The position numbers and the translations under genes are program-made. The notes under the pieces are model-generated. The model saw only the letters and a list, made by a program, of their open reading frames with translations. It was not told the DNA's origin and did no database searches. 63,793 nucleotides of DNA from a virus: positions 1-63,793 of the IMG/VR virus record IMGVR_UViG_3300010160_004963; one strand, given 5' to 3'. Below are positions 50,416 to 59,325 of this stretch, one piece after another; positions within the stretch are counted from its first letter, which is position 1; each line of letters begins with the position of its first letter.

Positions 50416-51416
50416 TTATCTCTAAGACTCCACTTAGAATTACTTTAGCTGGTGGGGGAACCGACTTGCCAGACTTTTATTCTAGATACGGTGGCTGTGT
50501 TACCAGTATGGCTATAGATAAATATATTTATATAAGCTTTAAAAAAAATATTTTAGAGAATATTATAAGATTGTCATATCTAAAAATAGAGTCGGTCGAT
50601 TCAATAGATCAATTAAGAAATGAACGAGCCAGAGAGACTATCAGATATTTTATACCTGAGCTATTAGGAAATGGAAGAGGCGGAGGATTTGAGATTTCAA
50701 GTATATCAGACTTGCCTTGTGGTAGCGGTTTGGGCTCTTCTGGAAGCTATCTAGTAGGACTTATCAATTTATTACAACACTCTCTGGATTATAGACTATC
50801 TAAAAAAAATATAGCAGATATAGCTTGTCATATAGAAATAGATGTGCTAAATGAACCAGTAGGAAAACAGGATCAATTTATAGCTGCATATGGAGGAATA
50901 ACCACATTCACTATAAGTAAAGATGGAAATGTTATAGAGCAAAAATTATATCTGGAAAACCCAGAGGATTTCCTGTCTAAAAATAGAATCTATTATACTG
51001 GATTGCAAAGAAATGCCTCAAATATTTTACAAGCTCAAAAAGAAGATATTTTTAATTTTGAAAGAAGAATGTTAAAGATACAAGAAATTAGTCATATGTC
51101 ACTTGACGCTATCAAAAGAGGAGACTATGATATGTATGGAGAACTCTTAAATCAACACTGGCAAGAAAAAAGGCTTCTAAATTCAACTATGACGAACCAC
51201 GAAATAGACAGTGTCTATAATACTCTCTTGGAGAATGATTATATTTTGGGCGGGAAAATAATAGGGGCTGGTGGGGGAGGATTCTTATTATTATATAGCC
51301 ACAAGGATCACTGTTATGTTGATGAATATATGAAGAATAATAATTTTATTAAGCTTGATTATAAGATCTCTCAGAATGGGTCAGAAATAGTCTATGATGA
51401 TACAAGAAATAATTAA
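50412..51416 (+). CDS. hddA: GHMP kinase, D-glycero-D-manno-heptose 7-phosphate kinase-like
   Basis: 334 aa. TPLRITLAGGGTDLPDFYSR at 6-25 and DLPCGSGLGSSGSYLVGL near 97-114 are GHMP motifs 1 and 2, IIGAGGGGFLLLY near 280-292 is motif 3. The AGGGTDLP form and overall length fit HddA, which makes heptose 1,7-bisphosphate, although some fucose or galactose kinases share it. The ATGA overlap with the transaldolase supports joint synthesis of heptose intermediates. Confidence 0.85.
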   Translation: MIISKTPLRITLAGGGTDLPDFYSRYGGCVTSMAIDKYIYISFKKNILENIIRLSYLKIESVDSIDQLRNERARETIRYFIPELLGNGRGGGFEISSISDLPCGSGLGSSGSYLVGLINLLQHSLDYRLSKKNIADIACHIEIDVLNEPVGKQDQFIAAYGGITTFTISKDGNVIEQKLYLENPEDFLSKNRIYYTGLQRNASNILQAQKEDIFNFERRMLKIQEISHMSLDAIKRGDYDMYGELLNQHWQEKRLLNSTMTNHEIDSVYNTLLENDYILGGKIIGAGGGGFLLLYSHKDHCYVDEYMKNNNFIKLDYKISQNGSEIVYDDTRNN

Positions 51417-51432
51417 ATTAAAGGGATAATAT

Positions 51433-52380
51433 ATGGAATTTAATAAAGCTATAGTTACTGGGGGAAGTGGATTTATTGGTGGTCATATTGTGGACTATCT
51501 AGTATCAATAGGTAAGGATGTTACCGTAATAGATAATGAATCGGCACAAGGTAATGACATATTTTATAAAAACGCTGGGGCTGTCTATCATAATAGAGAC
51601 ATCTCTTCTTATGAGGATATCTCTCCTATTTTCAAAGGCATTGATGTTGTTTTTCATCTAGCGGCAGAATCACGCATTCAGCCATCTATACTAAATCCTA
51701 TACAAGCAACTAGAACTAATATTATTGGAACGTGCAATGTGCTTCAGGCATCAAGAGAGCACAATATAGACAGGGTTATATATTCCTCTACTTCTGCTTG
51801 TTATGGATTAATAAATACTCCTCCACTAGTAGAAGACATGCCCAAAGACCATCTAAATCCATATTCTTTAACTAAATGTGCAGGAGAAGATCTTTGTGTT
51901 ATGTATACTAAATTATTTAAACTTAAAACAATTTCACTAAGATATTTTAATGTATATGGTGCAAGGGCCCCTACTGTTGGGCAGTATTCGCCTGTTGTTG
52001 GACTACTTTTAAAACAATCAAAAGAGGGCCAGCCTATGACAATAGTCGGTGATGGTCTACAAGAAAGAGACTTTGTTCATATATCAGATGTTATTTCTGC
52101 CAATGTTTTAGCAGCTACTACCTTTAACGAGGAAGCATTTGGACAAGTTTTTAATGTCGGAACAGGTTCTTCAGCATCCATACTATCTCTCGCTAATTTT
52201 ATAGGAACGGGACATTGTTTTATAGATGCTAGAGTAGGAGAAGCTAGAAACACTCTGGCAGACTCAACAAAAGCAAAGACTATTCTGGGCTGGGTACCAA
52301 CAAAAAATATTTTTGAATATCTATCAGATGAAATAAATAAAGATCAAGATACAGATATTGCTAGGGAAAACGATGATTGA
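51433..52380 (+). CDS. UDP-glucose 4-epimerase-like SDR
   Basis: 315 aa. IVTGGSGFIGGHIVDYL at 8-24, HLAAESRIQPSILNPI near 75, YSSTSACYGL near 118 and Y-x3-K as YSLTK near 143, then RYFNVYGARAP near 170 and ERDFVHISDV near 210. A complete extended SDR of the GalE/WbpP type acting on UDP-hexoses or N-acetylhexosamines. A good GGGAT leader precedes the ATG. Confidence 0.9.
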   Translation: MEFNKAIVTGGSGFIGGHIVDYLVSIGKDVTVIDNESAQGNDIFYKNAGAVYHNRDISSYEDISPIFKGIDVVFHLAAESRIQPSILNPIQATRTNIIGTCNVLQASREHNIDRVIYSSTSACYGLINTPPLVEDMPKDHLNPYSLTKCAGEDLCVMYTKLFKLKTISLRYFNVYGARAPTVGQYSPVVGLLLKQSKEGQPMTIVGDGLQERDFVHISDVISANVLAATTFNEEAFGQVFNVGTGSSASILSLANFIGTGHCFIDARVGEARNTLADSTKAKTILGWVPTKNIFEYLSDEINKDQDTDIARENDD

Positions 52381-53077
52381 AATAGATAGTGCTGATAACA
52401 GAGACTTTATGATTCACCACCATCTCGGAACAGGTGATCATTTTATTTGTAATGGATTAGTGAATTATATCTGTTCTGAGATAGAAAAAGAAACAGAAAA
52501 ATGTCTACAGTCTTCTCCCTTGGTATATCTAGCTTGTAAAAAGAGAAATATCGAGACCGTTTCTTATTTATATAGCGACAATAAAATGGTTATACCTATA
52601 GAGATTGGAGACAATGAAATAGAGTACGTCAATAGTTTTGTTAAACTAAATAATTTAAAACTTATTAGAATAGGATTTGACAAGTGTGACAACAATAATT
52701 TTGAAGAATCTTTTTATAAACAGTTTGATATTCCATATAATTTTAGGTATGAGTACTTTAGACTGCCAAAAACAAAATTTCCGAAAATGCTACAAACTCC
52801 TAATGAAAGATTCATATTAATTCATGACACTTGCAGTGATGCAAAATATGATTTAGACATAGAGACATCTTTAACAAAAGTATATTTTGAAAGCAATGAG
52901 CCACTTTTCGCCCACATGGATTTGATAAAAAAAGCTTGGGAGATTCATTGTATAAATAGTTCCATATATCACCTAATAGAAAATATGAGAGACGATTTGT
53001 CTTCAGGTTTATTCTTCCACAATGTTAGACAAACCTCCGTCCCCTGCAAAACATCTAAAAAATGGACGGTGGTATGA
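52373..53077 (+). CDS. hypothetical glycan-cluster protein
   Basis: 234 aa from the ATG at 52373 (overlaps the epimerase stop). FMIHHHLGTGDHFICNGLVN near 13-32 and RFILIHDTCSDAKYDL near 144-159 have the look of a GT-B-like phosphorylase/transferase family that recurs in LPS clusters (a heptosyltransferase-like HHLGTGD loop). No confident family. Coupled to the neighbouring transferases. Confidence 0.5.
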   Translation: MIEIDSADNRDFMIHHHLGTGDHFICNGLVNYICSEIEKETEKCLQSSPLVYLACKKRNIETVSYLYSDNKMVIPIEIGDNEIEYVNSFVKLNNLKLIRIGFDKCDNNNFEESFYKQFDIPYNFRYEYFRLPKTKFPKMLQTPNERFILIHDTCSDAKYDLDIETSLTKVYFESNEPLFAHMDLIKKAWEIHCINSSIYHLIENMRDDLSSGLFFHNVRQTSVPCKTSKKWTVV

Positions 53078-53910
53078 ATCTCCTATATATAAATGAGCTA
53101 TCTGTTCTGCACAACAATACTGATATTATTTTTTGTAAAACAGACTTTTTAATAAAAGAATTCTATGAAATAAAACAAAGGGGCATCGACACCATCTTAA
53201 TATCTGGTAATTCAGATTATGGAATAGATGATAAAATATGCTCACTTGTGCCAAGCAATGTCATTAAGTGGTATTGTCAGAATGCTCTATCTACTTCTTG
53301 CGATATACTAGAACCTATTCCAATAGGATTAGAAAATAAAAATATTTCATATAGGGATGGTCATGGCATAAGCTACCCAGAAAGAGCATCTCTTAAAGAA
53401 CAACTGATCAGAGACAATAGAAGCATGTCTTTACAAGAGCCTAGTACCTATCCAAAAAAATATATTTATGCGAACTTCAACACTGCTACTAATCCTGAAT
53501 ATAGGAATAATATAAGAGATGTTGTGCAGAATATTGATCATATTGAGTGGGAAAATCCAGAAAGCTCTTTTCAAGACCATACGGCCATTTCTTTCTTTTT
53601 TCATAAGATAATGAACTATAAAATGGTTCTTTGCCCAGCTGGTAATGGAATTGATACCCATAGACTATGGGAGACTCTATACTCCAATAGGATTCCTATA
53701 ACCATTAAAACTGGAAACTATAAAATATATGAGCTATATGAAAAACTCCCTATTGTTATTTTAGACAGACCTCAAGATCTATTAGACTATCGGTTAATTG
53801 ATAGTAAATACCAAGAAGTAATCAATAAGACATATAATATGGATCTGTTGAAAGCTGATTATTGGAAGAATAAAATTTTATCAAACAAAAAGGTTGCTAC
53901 ATTAAAATGA
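53074..53910 (+). CDS. exostosin-like glycosyltransferase
   Basis: 278 aa from the ATG at 53074. The C-terminal MVLCPAGNGIDTHRLWETLY near 189-208, followed by SNRIPITIKTGNY, is the donor-binding core of exostosin (GT47-like) family members common in bacterial O-antigen clusters. IPIGLENKN and KKYIYANFNTATNP are further family blocks. The sugar is unknown. Coupled to genes on both sides. Confidence 0.68.
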   Translation: MNLLYINELSVLHNNTDIIFCKTDFLIKEFYEIKQRGIDTILISGNSDYGIDDKICSLVPSNVIKWYCQNALSTSCDILEPIPIGLENKNISYRDGHGISYPERASLKEQLIRDNRSMSLQEPSTYPKKYIYANFNTATNPEYRNNIRDVVQNIDHIEWENPESSFQDHTAISFFFHKIMNYKMVLCPAGNGIDTHRLWETLYSNRIPITIKTGNYKIYELYEKLPIVILDRPQDLLDYRLIDSKYQEVINKTYNMDLLKADYWKNKILSNKKVATLK

Positions 53911-54623
53911 AGTATAAGTGCTCACTGTTCTGTTCTCTGTACAAGGGCGAGAAATTTATTCAAGGATATATAGAAGATGTTCTTGCTCAGTCTATTTTCA
54001 AAGATATTGAATTTATTTTTTTAGACTGTAATTCTCCAGAAAATGAAAAAGATTTTATTATTCCTTTAACAAAAGAATATTCCAACATAAAATATCATAG
54101 GCTTGATAATGATCCAGGACTATACTCAGCATGGAATATTGCAGTTAAGATGTGTTCGTCTAAAATAATTGGAAACTGGAATGTCGATGATAGAAAAAAT
54201 AGCAATGGAATTGAACTCTTATTAAAAAAAATAATAAAATATCCAGAGATAGATATGATTTATGGTTTTACTTATGTGTCAAAAATAGCTAATGAAAAAT
54301 ATGATGACAATTCTTTTCAAGAGATTTATCCATATCTCCCTCATTCTACAGAGAATTTACTCAAAAACAACTCTCCTCATTGTATGCCATTATGGAGAAA
54401 AGATTTGCATGAAAAATTTGGATACTTTGACGAAAATTATAAATGCGCATCTGATGGAGATATGTGGTTGCGTTTTTCTGTCGGAGGAGCTATAATAGGT
54501 TTGATGAATCATCCGGTGGGCCTGTACTACCAAAACCCAACTGGTAGATCAACCGATCCAACGAATCTAAAAGAAAATATTGAAGAAGTACAAAAAATGA
54601 GAAGTAAATATATTGGAGCTTAA
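53907..54623 (+). CDS. GT2 family glycosyltransferase
   Basis: 238 aa. KCSLFCSLYKGEKFIQGYIE at 3-22, then EFIFLDCNSPENEKD near 37, LDNDPGLYSAWNIAVKMCSS near 67-86, and the metal-site line IGNWNVDDRKNSNG near 89-102. GCASDGDMWLR appears near 180 as the acceptor-site aspartate region. A single-domain cytoplasmic GT2; the sugar is unknown. Confidence 0.87.
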   Translation: MKYKCSLFCSLYKGEKFIQGYIEDVLAQSIFKDIEFIFLDCNSPENEKDFIIPLTKEYSNIKYHRLDNDPGLYSAWNIAVKMCSSKIIGNWNVDDRKNSNGIELLLKKIIKYPEIDMIYGFTYVSKIANEKYDDNSFQEIYPYLPHSTENLLKNNSPHCMPLWRKDLHEKFGYFDENYKCASDGDMWLRFSVGGAIIGLMNHPVGLYYQNPTGRSTDPTNLKENIEEVQKMRSKYIGA

Positions 54624-54624
54624 T

Positions 54625-54786
54625 ATGGACTATGTTTTATTTGTTTGCATTATAATGACCTCACTATCCGGAATTATTAATGGACTATTAAAAGTCCAAA
54701 GAGCAAAGACGAACTCATCTCTTGGGGTAGGGTCATCTAGGAATATTTTTACATTTATGTTTACAGACAAATATACCAATGACTAG
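54625..54786 (+). CDS. small membrane protein, 53 aa
   Basis: The ATG follows the GT2 stop directly. One hydrophobic span (YVLFVCIIMTSLSGIINGLL) then a basic Ser/Gly-rich and Phe/Thr-rich tail. GGAG lies about 8 bp upstream inside the previous gene's end. No family is recognised. Confidence 0.5.
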   Translation: MDYVLFVCIIMTSLSGIINGLLKVQRAKTNSSLGVGSSRNIFTFMFTDKYTND

Positions 54787-54801
54787 TAGTGTTAATTATT
54801 A

Positions 54802-55371
54802 ATGAATAGATTAAAAAATCAAAGAGTCTATCTTGCTGGCCCAATGGATAGGTGCCCAGATAATGGTAAAACATGGAGAGAGGATATTACTCCTTTCCTA
54901 ATAGATATGGGAGCTATAGTTCTCAATCCAATATCAAAACCTATAAACATAGCAAAAGAAGACATGGGGTCAAGAGAATATAAGAAGTCTCTAAAGGATC
55001 TTCAAAACTATGATGGTCTAGCTGTATTTATGAAAGAAATTAGAAATGTTGACTTAAGAATGGTCGATATTAGTGATTTTCTAATAGTAAATATTGATTT
55101 GGATATATATCCCTGTGGTACTATGGAAGAAATTTTTTTAGGAAATAGAGAAAAAAAACCCATAATATTGCACATGAAACAAGGTAAACAGAATACCCCA
55201 GATTGGCTTTTTGGGGCCATTCCTCATCAGCTGATATTTTCTTCTTGGGAAGAGATAAGAGGTTACCTTAATCATATCAATACTAGCAGCAGTATAGATT
55301 CGTATAAAAGATGGTATTTTTTTGATATGGAAACAATAAAAAAGAGTAAAAGTGCAAAAAATAATAAATGA
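54802..55371 (+). CDS. nucleoside 2-deoxyribosyltransferase-like protein
   Basis: 189 aa. RVYLAGPMDRCPDNGKTWRE at 8-27 is the family's nucleotide-binding start, and DISDFLIVNIDLDIYPCGTM near 90-109 followed by EEIFLGNREKKPII carries the conserved aspartate-glycine-glutamate region. Such enzymes swap bases between deoxynucleosides or hydrolyse dNMPs. With the downstream GMP reductase it suggests purine pool remodelling. The 3' end overlaps guaC by 20 bp. Confidence 0.8.
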   Translation: MNRLKNQRVYLAGPMDRCPDNGKTWREDITPFLIDMGAIVLNPISKPINIAKEDMGSREYKKSLKDLQNYDGLAVFMKEIRNVDLRMVDISDFLIVNIDLDIYPCGTMEEIFLGNREKKPIILHMKQGKQNTPDWLFGAIPHQLIFSSWEEIRGYLNHINTSSSIDSYKRWYFFDMETIKKSKSAKNNK

Positions 55372-56500
55372 ATTAAAATTAGATTTTGATGATGTTCTTA
55401 TTAAACCCAGAAGATCTAATCTATCTAGTCGATCAGAAGTTGGTCTAATTAGAGATTTTAAGTTTCTGTATTCTCCAAGATTATTATCTTGTGTTCCTAT
55501 AATGGTAGCCAATATGGATACTACTGGAACAATGGCTATGGCAGATAAAACTATAGAGCATAACTGTATTACGTGTCTACATAAGCACTATAGTGTCGAA
55601 GATGTTGTAACCTATTTTACTTCCAGGAAAGATAAGTCGGATCTAGTATTTTATTCAACAGGAGTATCTCATTCAGATATTCAAAAGCTTACTGCTATAA
55701 TGAATGGTCTAAAAATTAATGGTCTAAAAACTAATAATATTTCCTTACCAAACATCTGTATAGATGTTGCTAATGGTTATCATGAAAAATTTGTTAAAAA
55801 CATCAGACATATTAGAGACTTATATCCCGAGATAATCATTATGGCTGGCAATGTTGTTACTCCAGAAATGGTTGAAGAATTAATTATTCATGGTAAAGTA
55901 GATATAGTGAAAGTTGGAATAGGTTCAGGATCTGTTTGTACGACCAGATTAAAAACAGGTGTGGGATATCCTCAACTATCAGCAGTAATCGAGTGTAGCG
56001 ATGCTGCACATGGCTTGGGCGGGCATCTGTGTTCTGACGGTGGATGTAAAAATCCCGGAGATTTTGCTAAAGCTTTTGGAGCTAATGCTGACTTTGTTAT
56101 GTCTGGCAGTATGTTTGCTGGGTGCGACGAGTGCGAAGGAGAATGGAAATATGAATATCTAGCAAATATTTCTGGTGTTCCTTTTTGGCAACCTATGTCC
56201 CCGCATAATATTACAGATGCTCAGGCTCAAACAACAACAAGAAAAACCCATCTAGAATTTTATGGTATGTCATCTAGGAAAGCTATGACAAAACATAGTA
56301 ATGGGGTAGCTAAATATAAAACGGACGAGGGTAAATGCGTTACCATTCCATACAAGGGACTAGCATCAGAAACTATACAAGATATTTTAGGGGGACTAAG
56401 AAGCTCTGGAACATATATAGGAGCCTCTAAAATAAAAGATTTTGGTAAAAAAACAACATTTATACAGGTCACTAGTACTCATAATAAGATATATAACTAA
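55352..56500 (+). CDS. guaC: GMP reductase (IMPDH/GMPR family)
   Basis: 382 aa from a GTG start. LDFDDVLIKPRRSNLSSRSE at 10-29 is the family N-terminus, then MVANMDTTGT near 51, AGNVVTPEMVEELI near 165, the catalytic loop GIGSGSVCTTRLKTGVGYPQ near 189-208 with C196, and SDGGCKNPGD, MSGSMFAGCDECEGE. The E-rich loop and the lack of CBS domains favour GMP reductase (GMP to IMP) over IMP dehydrogenase. Overlaps the previous gene. Confidence 0.92.
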   Translation: MQKIINELKLDFDDVLIKPRRSNLSSRSEVGLIRDFKFLYSPRLLSCVPIMVANMDTTGTMAMADKTIEHNCITCLHKHYSVEDVVTYFTSRKDKSDLVFYSTGVSHSDIQKLTAIMNGLKINGLKTNNISLPNICIDVANGYHEKFVKNIRHIRDLYPEIIIMAGNVVTPEMVEELIIHGKVDIVKVGIGSGSVCTTRLKTGVGYPQLSAVIECSDAAHGLGGHLCSDGGCKNPGDFAKAFGANADFVMSGSMFAGCDECEGEWKYEYLANISGVPFWQPMSPHNITDAQAQTTTRKTHLEFYGMSSRKAMTKHSNGVAKYKTDEGKCVTIPYKGLASETIQDILGGLRSSGTYIGASKIKDFGKKTTFIQVTSTHNKIYN

Positions 56501-57576
56501 TGAAAAATAAATTATTTCACATAAATTACAACGCTCCCGTATGCTTGACTGGCTATGGTATTGCGTCTCTAAACATATTAAGAGAGCTTTATAAGATAGA
56601 TAATAATATTATTTCATATTTCCCTATTGGACAGCCCCTTATACAGAATGAGAATGATCAAAAAATACTTTCCGAAATGTTTAATAATAGACACCTATTT
56701 GATATTGATGCTCCATTTATAAAAATATGGCACCAGTTTGATTTGGGCTCCAGAATAGGCAAGGGTAAATATTTTGCTTTTCCCTTTTTTGAATTAGACA
56801 CTTTTAATAAATCAGAGCGTATTCATATGTCTGTTCCAGATACTTTATTCCTTTCTAGCAAATGGGCTCAAGATATAGTAAGATTAAATAATATAAAGAC
56901 TGAATCTTATATTGTGCCTCTGGGAGTAGATAGGGGTGTTTTTGACCATAATATAAAATCAACAAGAGTGGATAATAAATATGTTTTTCTCAATATCGGA
57001 AAATGGGAAGTTCGTAAAGGCCATGATATTTTATTGGAATTATTCAATAGGGCTTTTCCAAATGAATCAGATGTTGAATTATGTATTTTGGCTTCTGAGA
57101 TAACTAACAGCTATTCTAATAGTGATGAATTAATTAAATGGAAATCTATGTATAATTCACCAAGAGTAAAACTATTAAGTGGACTTGAGACCAACGAGCA
57201 GGTCGCACAACTTATAGCAAATTCAGATTGTGGTATTTATCCTTCAAGAGCAGAAGGTTGGAATCTAGAATTATTAGAATCAATGTCTATGAATAAACCA
57301 GTAATAGCAACTAACTATTCATCTCACACAGAATTTTGCAATGAGGATAATTCTTTTTTAATAGATATTGATGAATTAGAGCCTGCTCACGATGGAAAAG
57401 TATTTAGCGGACAGGGTAAATGGGCAAAGATAGGAGAACAACAAAAAGAACAAATAATAAATCATATGAGATATGCTTATAATAATAGGTTGTCTCAAAA
57501 TCCCAAAGGCGTAGAAACAGCTAAAAAATATTCATGGGCAAATTCTGCAAGAATTATCATGGACATAATTCAATAA
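56500..57576 (+). CDS. GT4-type glycosyltransferase
   Basis: 358 aa. GYGIASLNILREL near 19-31, FLSSKWAQDIVR near 126, FLNIGKWEVRKGHDILLELF near 163-182 and the donor site IYPSRAEGWNLELLESMSMN near 246-265 (E-x7-E) are classic GT4 features. It starts on the last base of guaC. Last gene of the glycan block before the sigma-factor promoter. Confidence 0.9.
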   Translation: MKNKLFHINYNAPVCLTGYGIASLNILRELYKIDNNIISYFPIGQPLIQNENDQKILSEMFNNRHLFDIDAPFIKIWHQFDLGSRIGKGKYFAFPFFELDTFNKSERIHMSVPDTLFLSSKWAQDIVRLNNIKTESYIVPLGVDRGVFDHNIKSTRVDNKYVFLNIGKWEVRKGHDILLELFNRAFPNESDVELCILASEITNSYSNSDELIKWKSMYNSPRVKLLSGLETNEQVAQLIANSDCGIYPSRAEGWNLELLESMSMNKPVIATNYSSHTEFCNEDNSFLIDIDELEPAHDGKVFSGQGKWAKIGEQQKEQIINHMRYAYNNRLSQNPKGVETAKKYSWANSARIIMDIIQ

Positions 57577-57587
57577 AAAATAGGGGC

Positions 57588-57616
57588 TTGACATTCAACC
57601 AGCTATGATGTATGCT
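57588..57616 (+). promoter_or_regulatory. sigma-70-type promoter for the sigma factor
   Basis: TTGACA at 57588-57593, a 17-bp spacer and TATGCT at 57611-57616, preceded by ATG-like extended -10 bases. About 105 bp before the ATG at 57721. Weaker -10 than the other sites. Confidence 0.6.
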
Positions 57617-57720
57617 CAGATAGATCAGCAGGATATTTGAATAAAAACTCAAGTCCCCTGATTATCTTGTCGATATCAATTTTAGAACAAGATACCATTA
57701 GTTTCAAAACAAGGAATATC

Positions 57721-58326
57721 ATGACAAAAACTATGAAGAAATACGACACATTGGACTCATACCTAAGTCTAGCGAAGAAGACGATCTCAAAATTTGGTCC
57801 ATCTTTTTATAATAGTCTTGCAAGAGAGATGCTCAATAGCGCAGAAGCTGTTTCAGACATAGCCACAGCTATTATGTATGCTGACTGGAGATTTGACTCA
57901 GAAAGATCTGGAAGACAGGGTCTCAAAAAAACCATATATTCCTATCGTAATCAGTGTGCCATATGGGCAATTAAGACATATATAAGCAATAAGTATAAAA
58001 ATAAAAAGAATATTCTAAGTATTGATTTTGAAAACGATAGCAACTCAACAGGATTAACAGGAACTATTCAGGACAAGAAAGCTAGTTGTCCGATAGATAT
58101 ATTGATCTTAGAAGAGAGTGCTGATATGCTATCCTCAGACATAGCTTCTTTACTTGACAATAATTTAATATCCGAAAAACAAAAAGAGCAGATTAAGCTG
58201 TATTATTTTGAAGATGAAACTCTTTCATCAATAGGTTTAAAGTTTGGAGTTTCTAGAGAAGCTGTTAGACAAAATATTAAAAGGGCTATGGACATCATTA
58301 AAAAGAATGACTTATACAACCAATGA
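57721..58326 (+). CDS. sigma-70-family RNA polymerase sigma factor
   Basis: 201 aa from the ATG at 57721 (AAGGA before it); an upstream TTG at 57637 is open but unsupported. Region 2 lies at about 40-100 (FYNSLAREML, then SYRNQCAIWAIKTYI), and region 4 at about 145-195 has the helix-turn-helix TLSSIGLKFGVSREAVRQNI. Regions 1.1 and 3 are reduced. It probably redirects host polymerase to middle or late genes, a role T4 gives to gp55, and may recognise the GGTGTATA motif. Confidence 0.85.
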   Translation: MTKTMKKYDTLDSYLSLAKKTISKFGPSFYNSLAREMLNSAEAVSDIATAIMYADWRFDSERSGRQGLKKTIYSYRNQCAIWAIKTYISNKYKNKKNILSIDFENDSNSTGLTGTIQDKKASCPIDILILEESADMLSSDIASLLDNNLISEKQKEQIKLYYFEDETLSSIGLKFGVSREAVRQNIKRAMDIIKKNDLYNQ

Positions 58327-58769
58327 ATTATATTATATACAAGATTACAAAATATTTTTATTCTCTTCTGGCTACTAAAGATACTACTAAAGATGTACCC
58401 AGAGAAACAGAAATAGAAAAGAAAACAAAAAACTCAGAGTACGTGTGCTCTATCAGTTATTTCTTAACTACTGATAATGATATAGATATGTCTTTTTCAG
58501 TAGCTGGATTTGAAGATATGCCACTTGAAGGAATAGCTCCTCTTGGAGAAAGATGTGCTGAATTATTGTTGTCTATAAATCATGGCTTTTTTCAAGATAG
58601 ACTATTAAAAACAATAAAGAGTAATTCAAGAAAACTAGAAGATTATAGGGAAAAACTATTATTGGATAATGTGATAATTTTCTATAAATTTCTAGAAAAA
58701 GACATTATGGACATGAAAAATGGAAAAGAGCCACTAATTAGGCCTAATTCTGTCTTTAGAGGGAAATAA
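58323..58769 (+). CDS. hypothetical protein, 148 aa
   Basis: ATGA overlap with the sigma factor. The N-terminus is hydrophobic-aromatic (YIIYKITKYFYSLLATKD) and may touch the membrane; the rest is helical and charged. SFSVAGFEDMPLEGIAPLGE is a distinctive loop, not recognised. Coupling suggests a link to the sigma factor. Confidence 0.55.
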   Translation: MNYIIYKITKYFYSLLATKDTTKDVPRETEIEKKTKNSEYVCSISYFLTTDNDIDMSFSVAGFEDMPLEGIAPLGERCAELLLSINHGFFQDRLLKTIKSNSRKLEDYREKLLLDNVIIFYKFLEKDIMDMKNGKEPLIRPNSVFRGK

Positions 58770-58865
58770 TTACCTGCCCAACTACTTTTTTTTCTTATTA
58801 TAGGGTATACTATAAGTGTGTGAGACTTATTATTTTTTATCATATTAAAAGAATAGTAGCTTATT

Positions 58866-59324
58866 ATGAGTGAAAACAATATAATAATATGGCAAAAATG
58901 GTTGGATCCATTTGGACAAGATGATCTTCCAATGGAAGATGTCTACGATGAAAATGATCAAGATGATGATCCAGAATATTATTCAGAGGATGAAGAAGAT
59001 GAGGGTCGCCCACTTACAGATTTTCCAGAATTCCAGACAGCAGCTAGCAAAAGACTTGTTTTACCCATTAGGGTATTGTCAACACCAATGGGATTTATTC
59101 CTATGAATGATAATACTGCTAGTAGTAAAATATTTAATTTTTGGACAGGACACACAAATTTTAACATAACTAAAAAAGTTGCCCAATTATTGGAAGAAAC
59201 AGTTGGAGTAGAGACTCTAGATATTTTTACAAGATATAGATTTAGAATAGCTATTGGCAAAGCCTTTAAGGACTCGGATATTATGAGAGATATTAACAGT
59301 AGAATATATGGGGTCTTGGACTAA
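58866..59324 (+). CDS. hypothetical acidic protein, 152 aa
   Basis: An acidic N-terminal third (DEDEEDEGRP region) is followed by a compact helical C-terminus (ETLDIFTRYRFRIAIGKAFK). A GGGTATACTATAAG box lies about 60 bp upstream and may be a promoter of the late type. No family is recognised. Its stop is followed by the ClpP start after one base. Confidence 0.55.
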   Translation: MSENNIIIWQKWLDPFGQDDLPMEDVYDENDQDDDPEYYSEDEEDEGRPLTDFPEFQTAASKRLVLPIRVLSTPMGFIPMNDNTASSKIFNFWTGHTNFNITKKVAQLLEETVGVETLDIFTRYRFRIAIGKAFKDSDIMRDINSRIYGVLD

Positions 59325-59325
59325 T

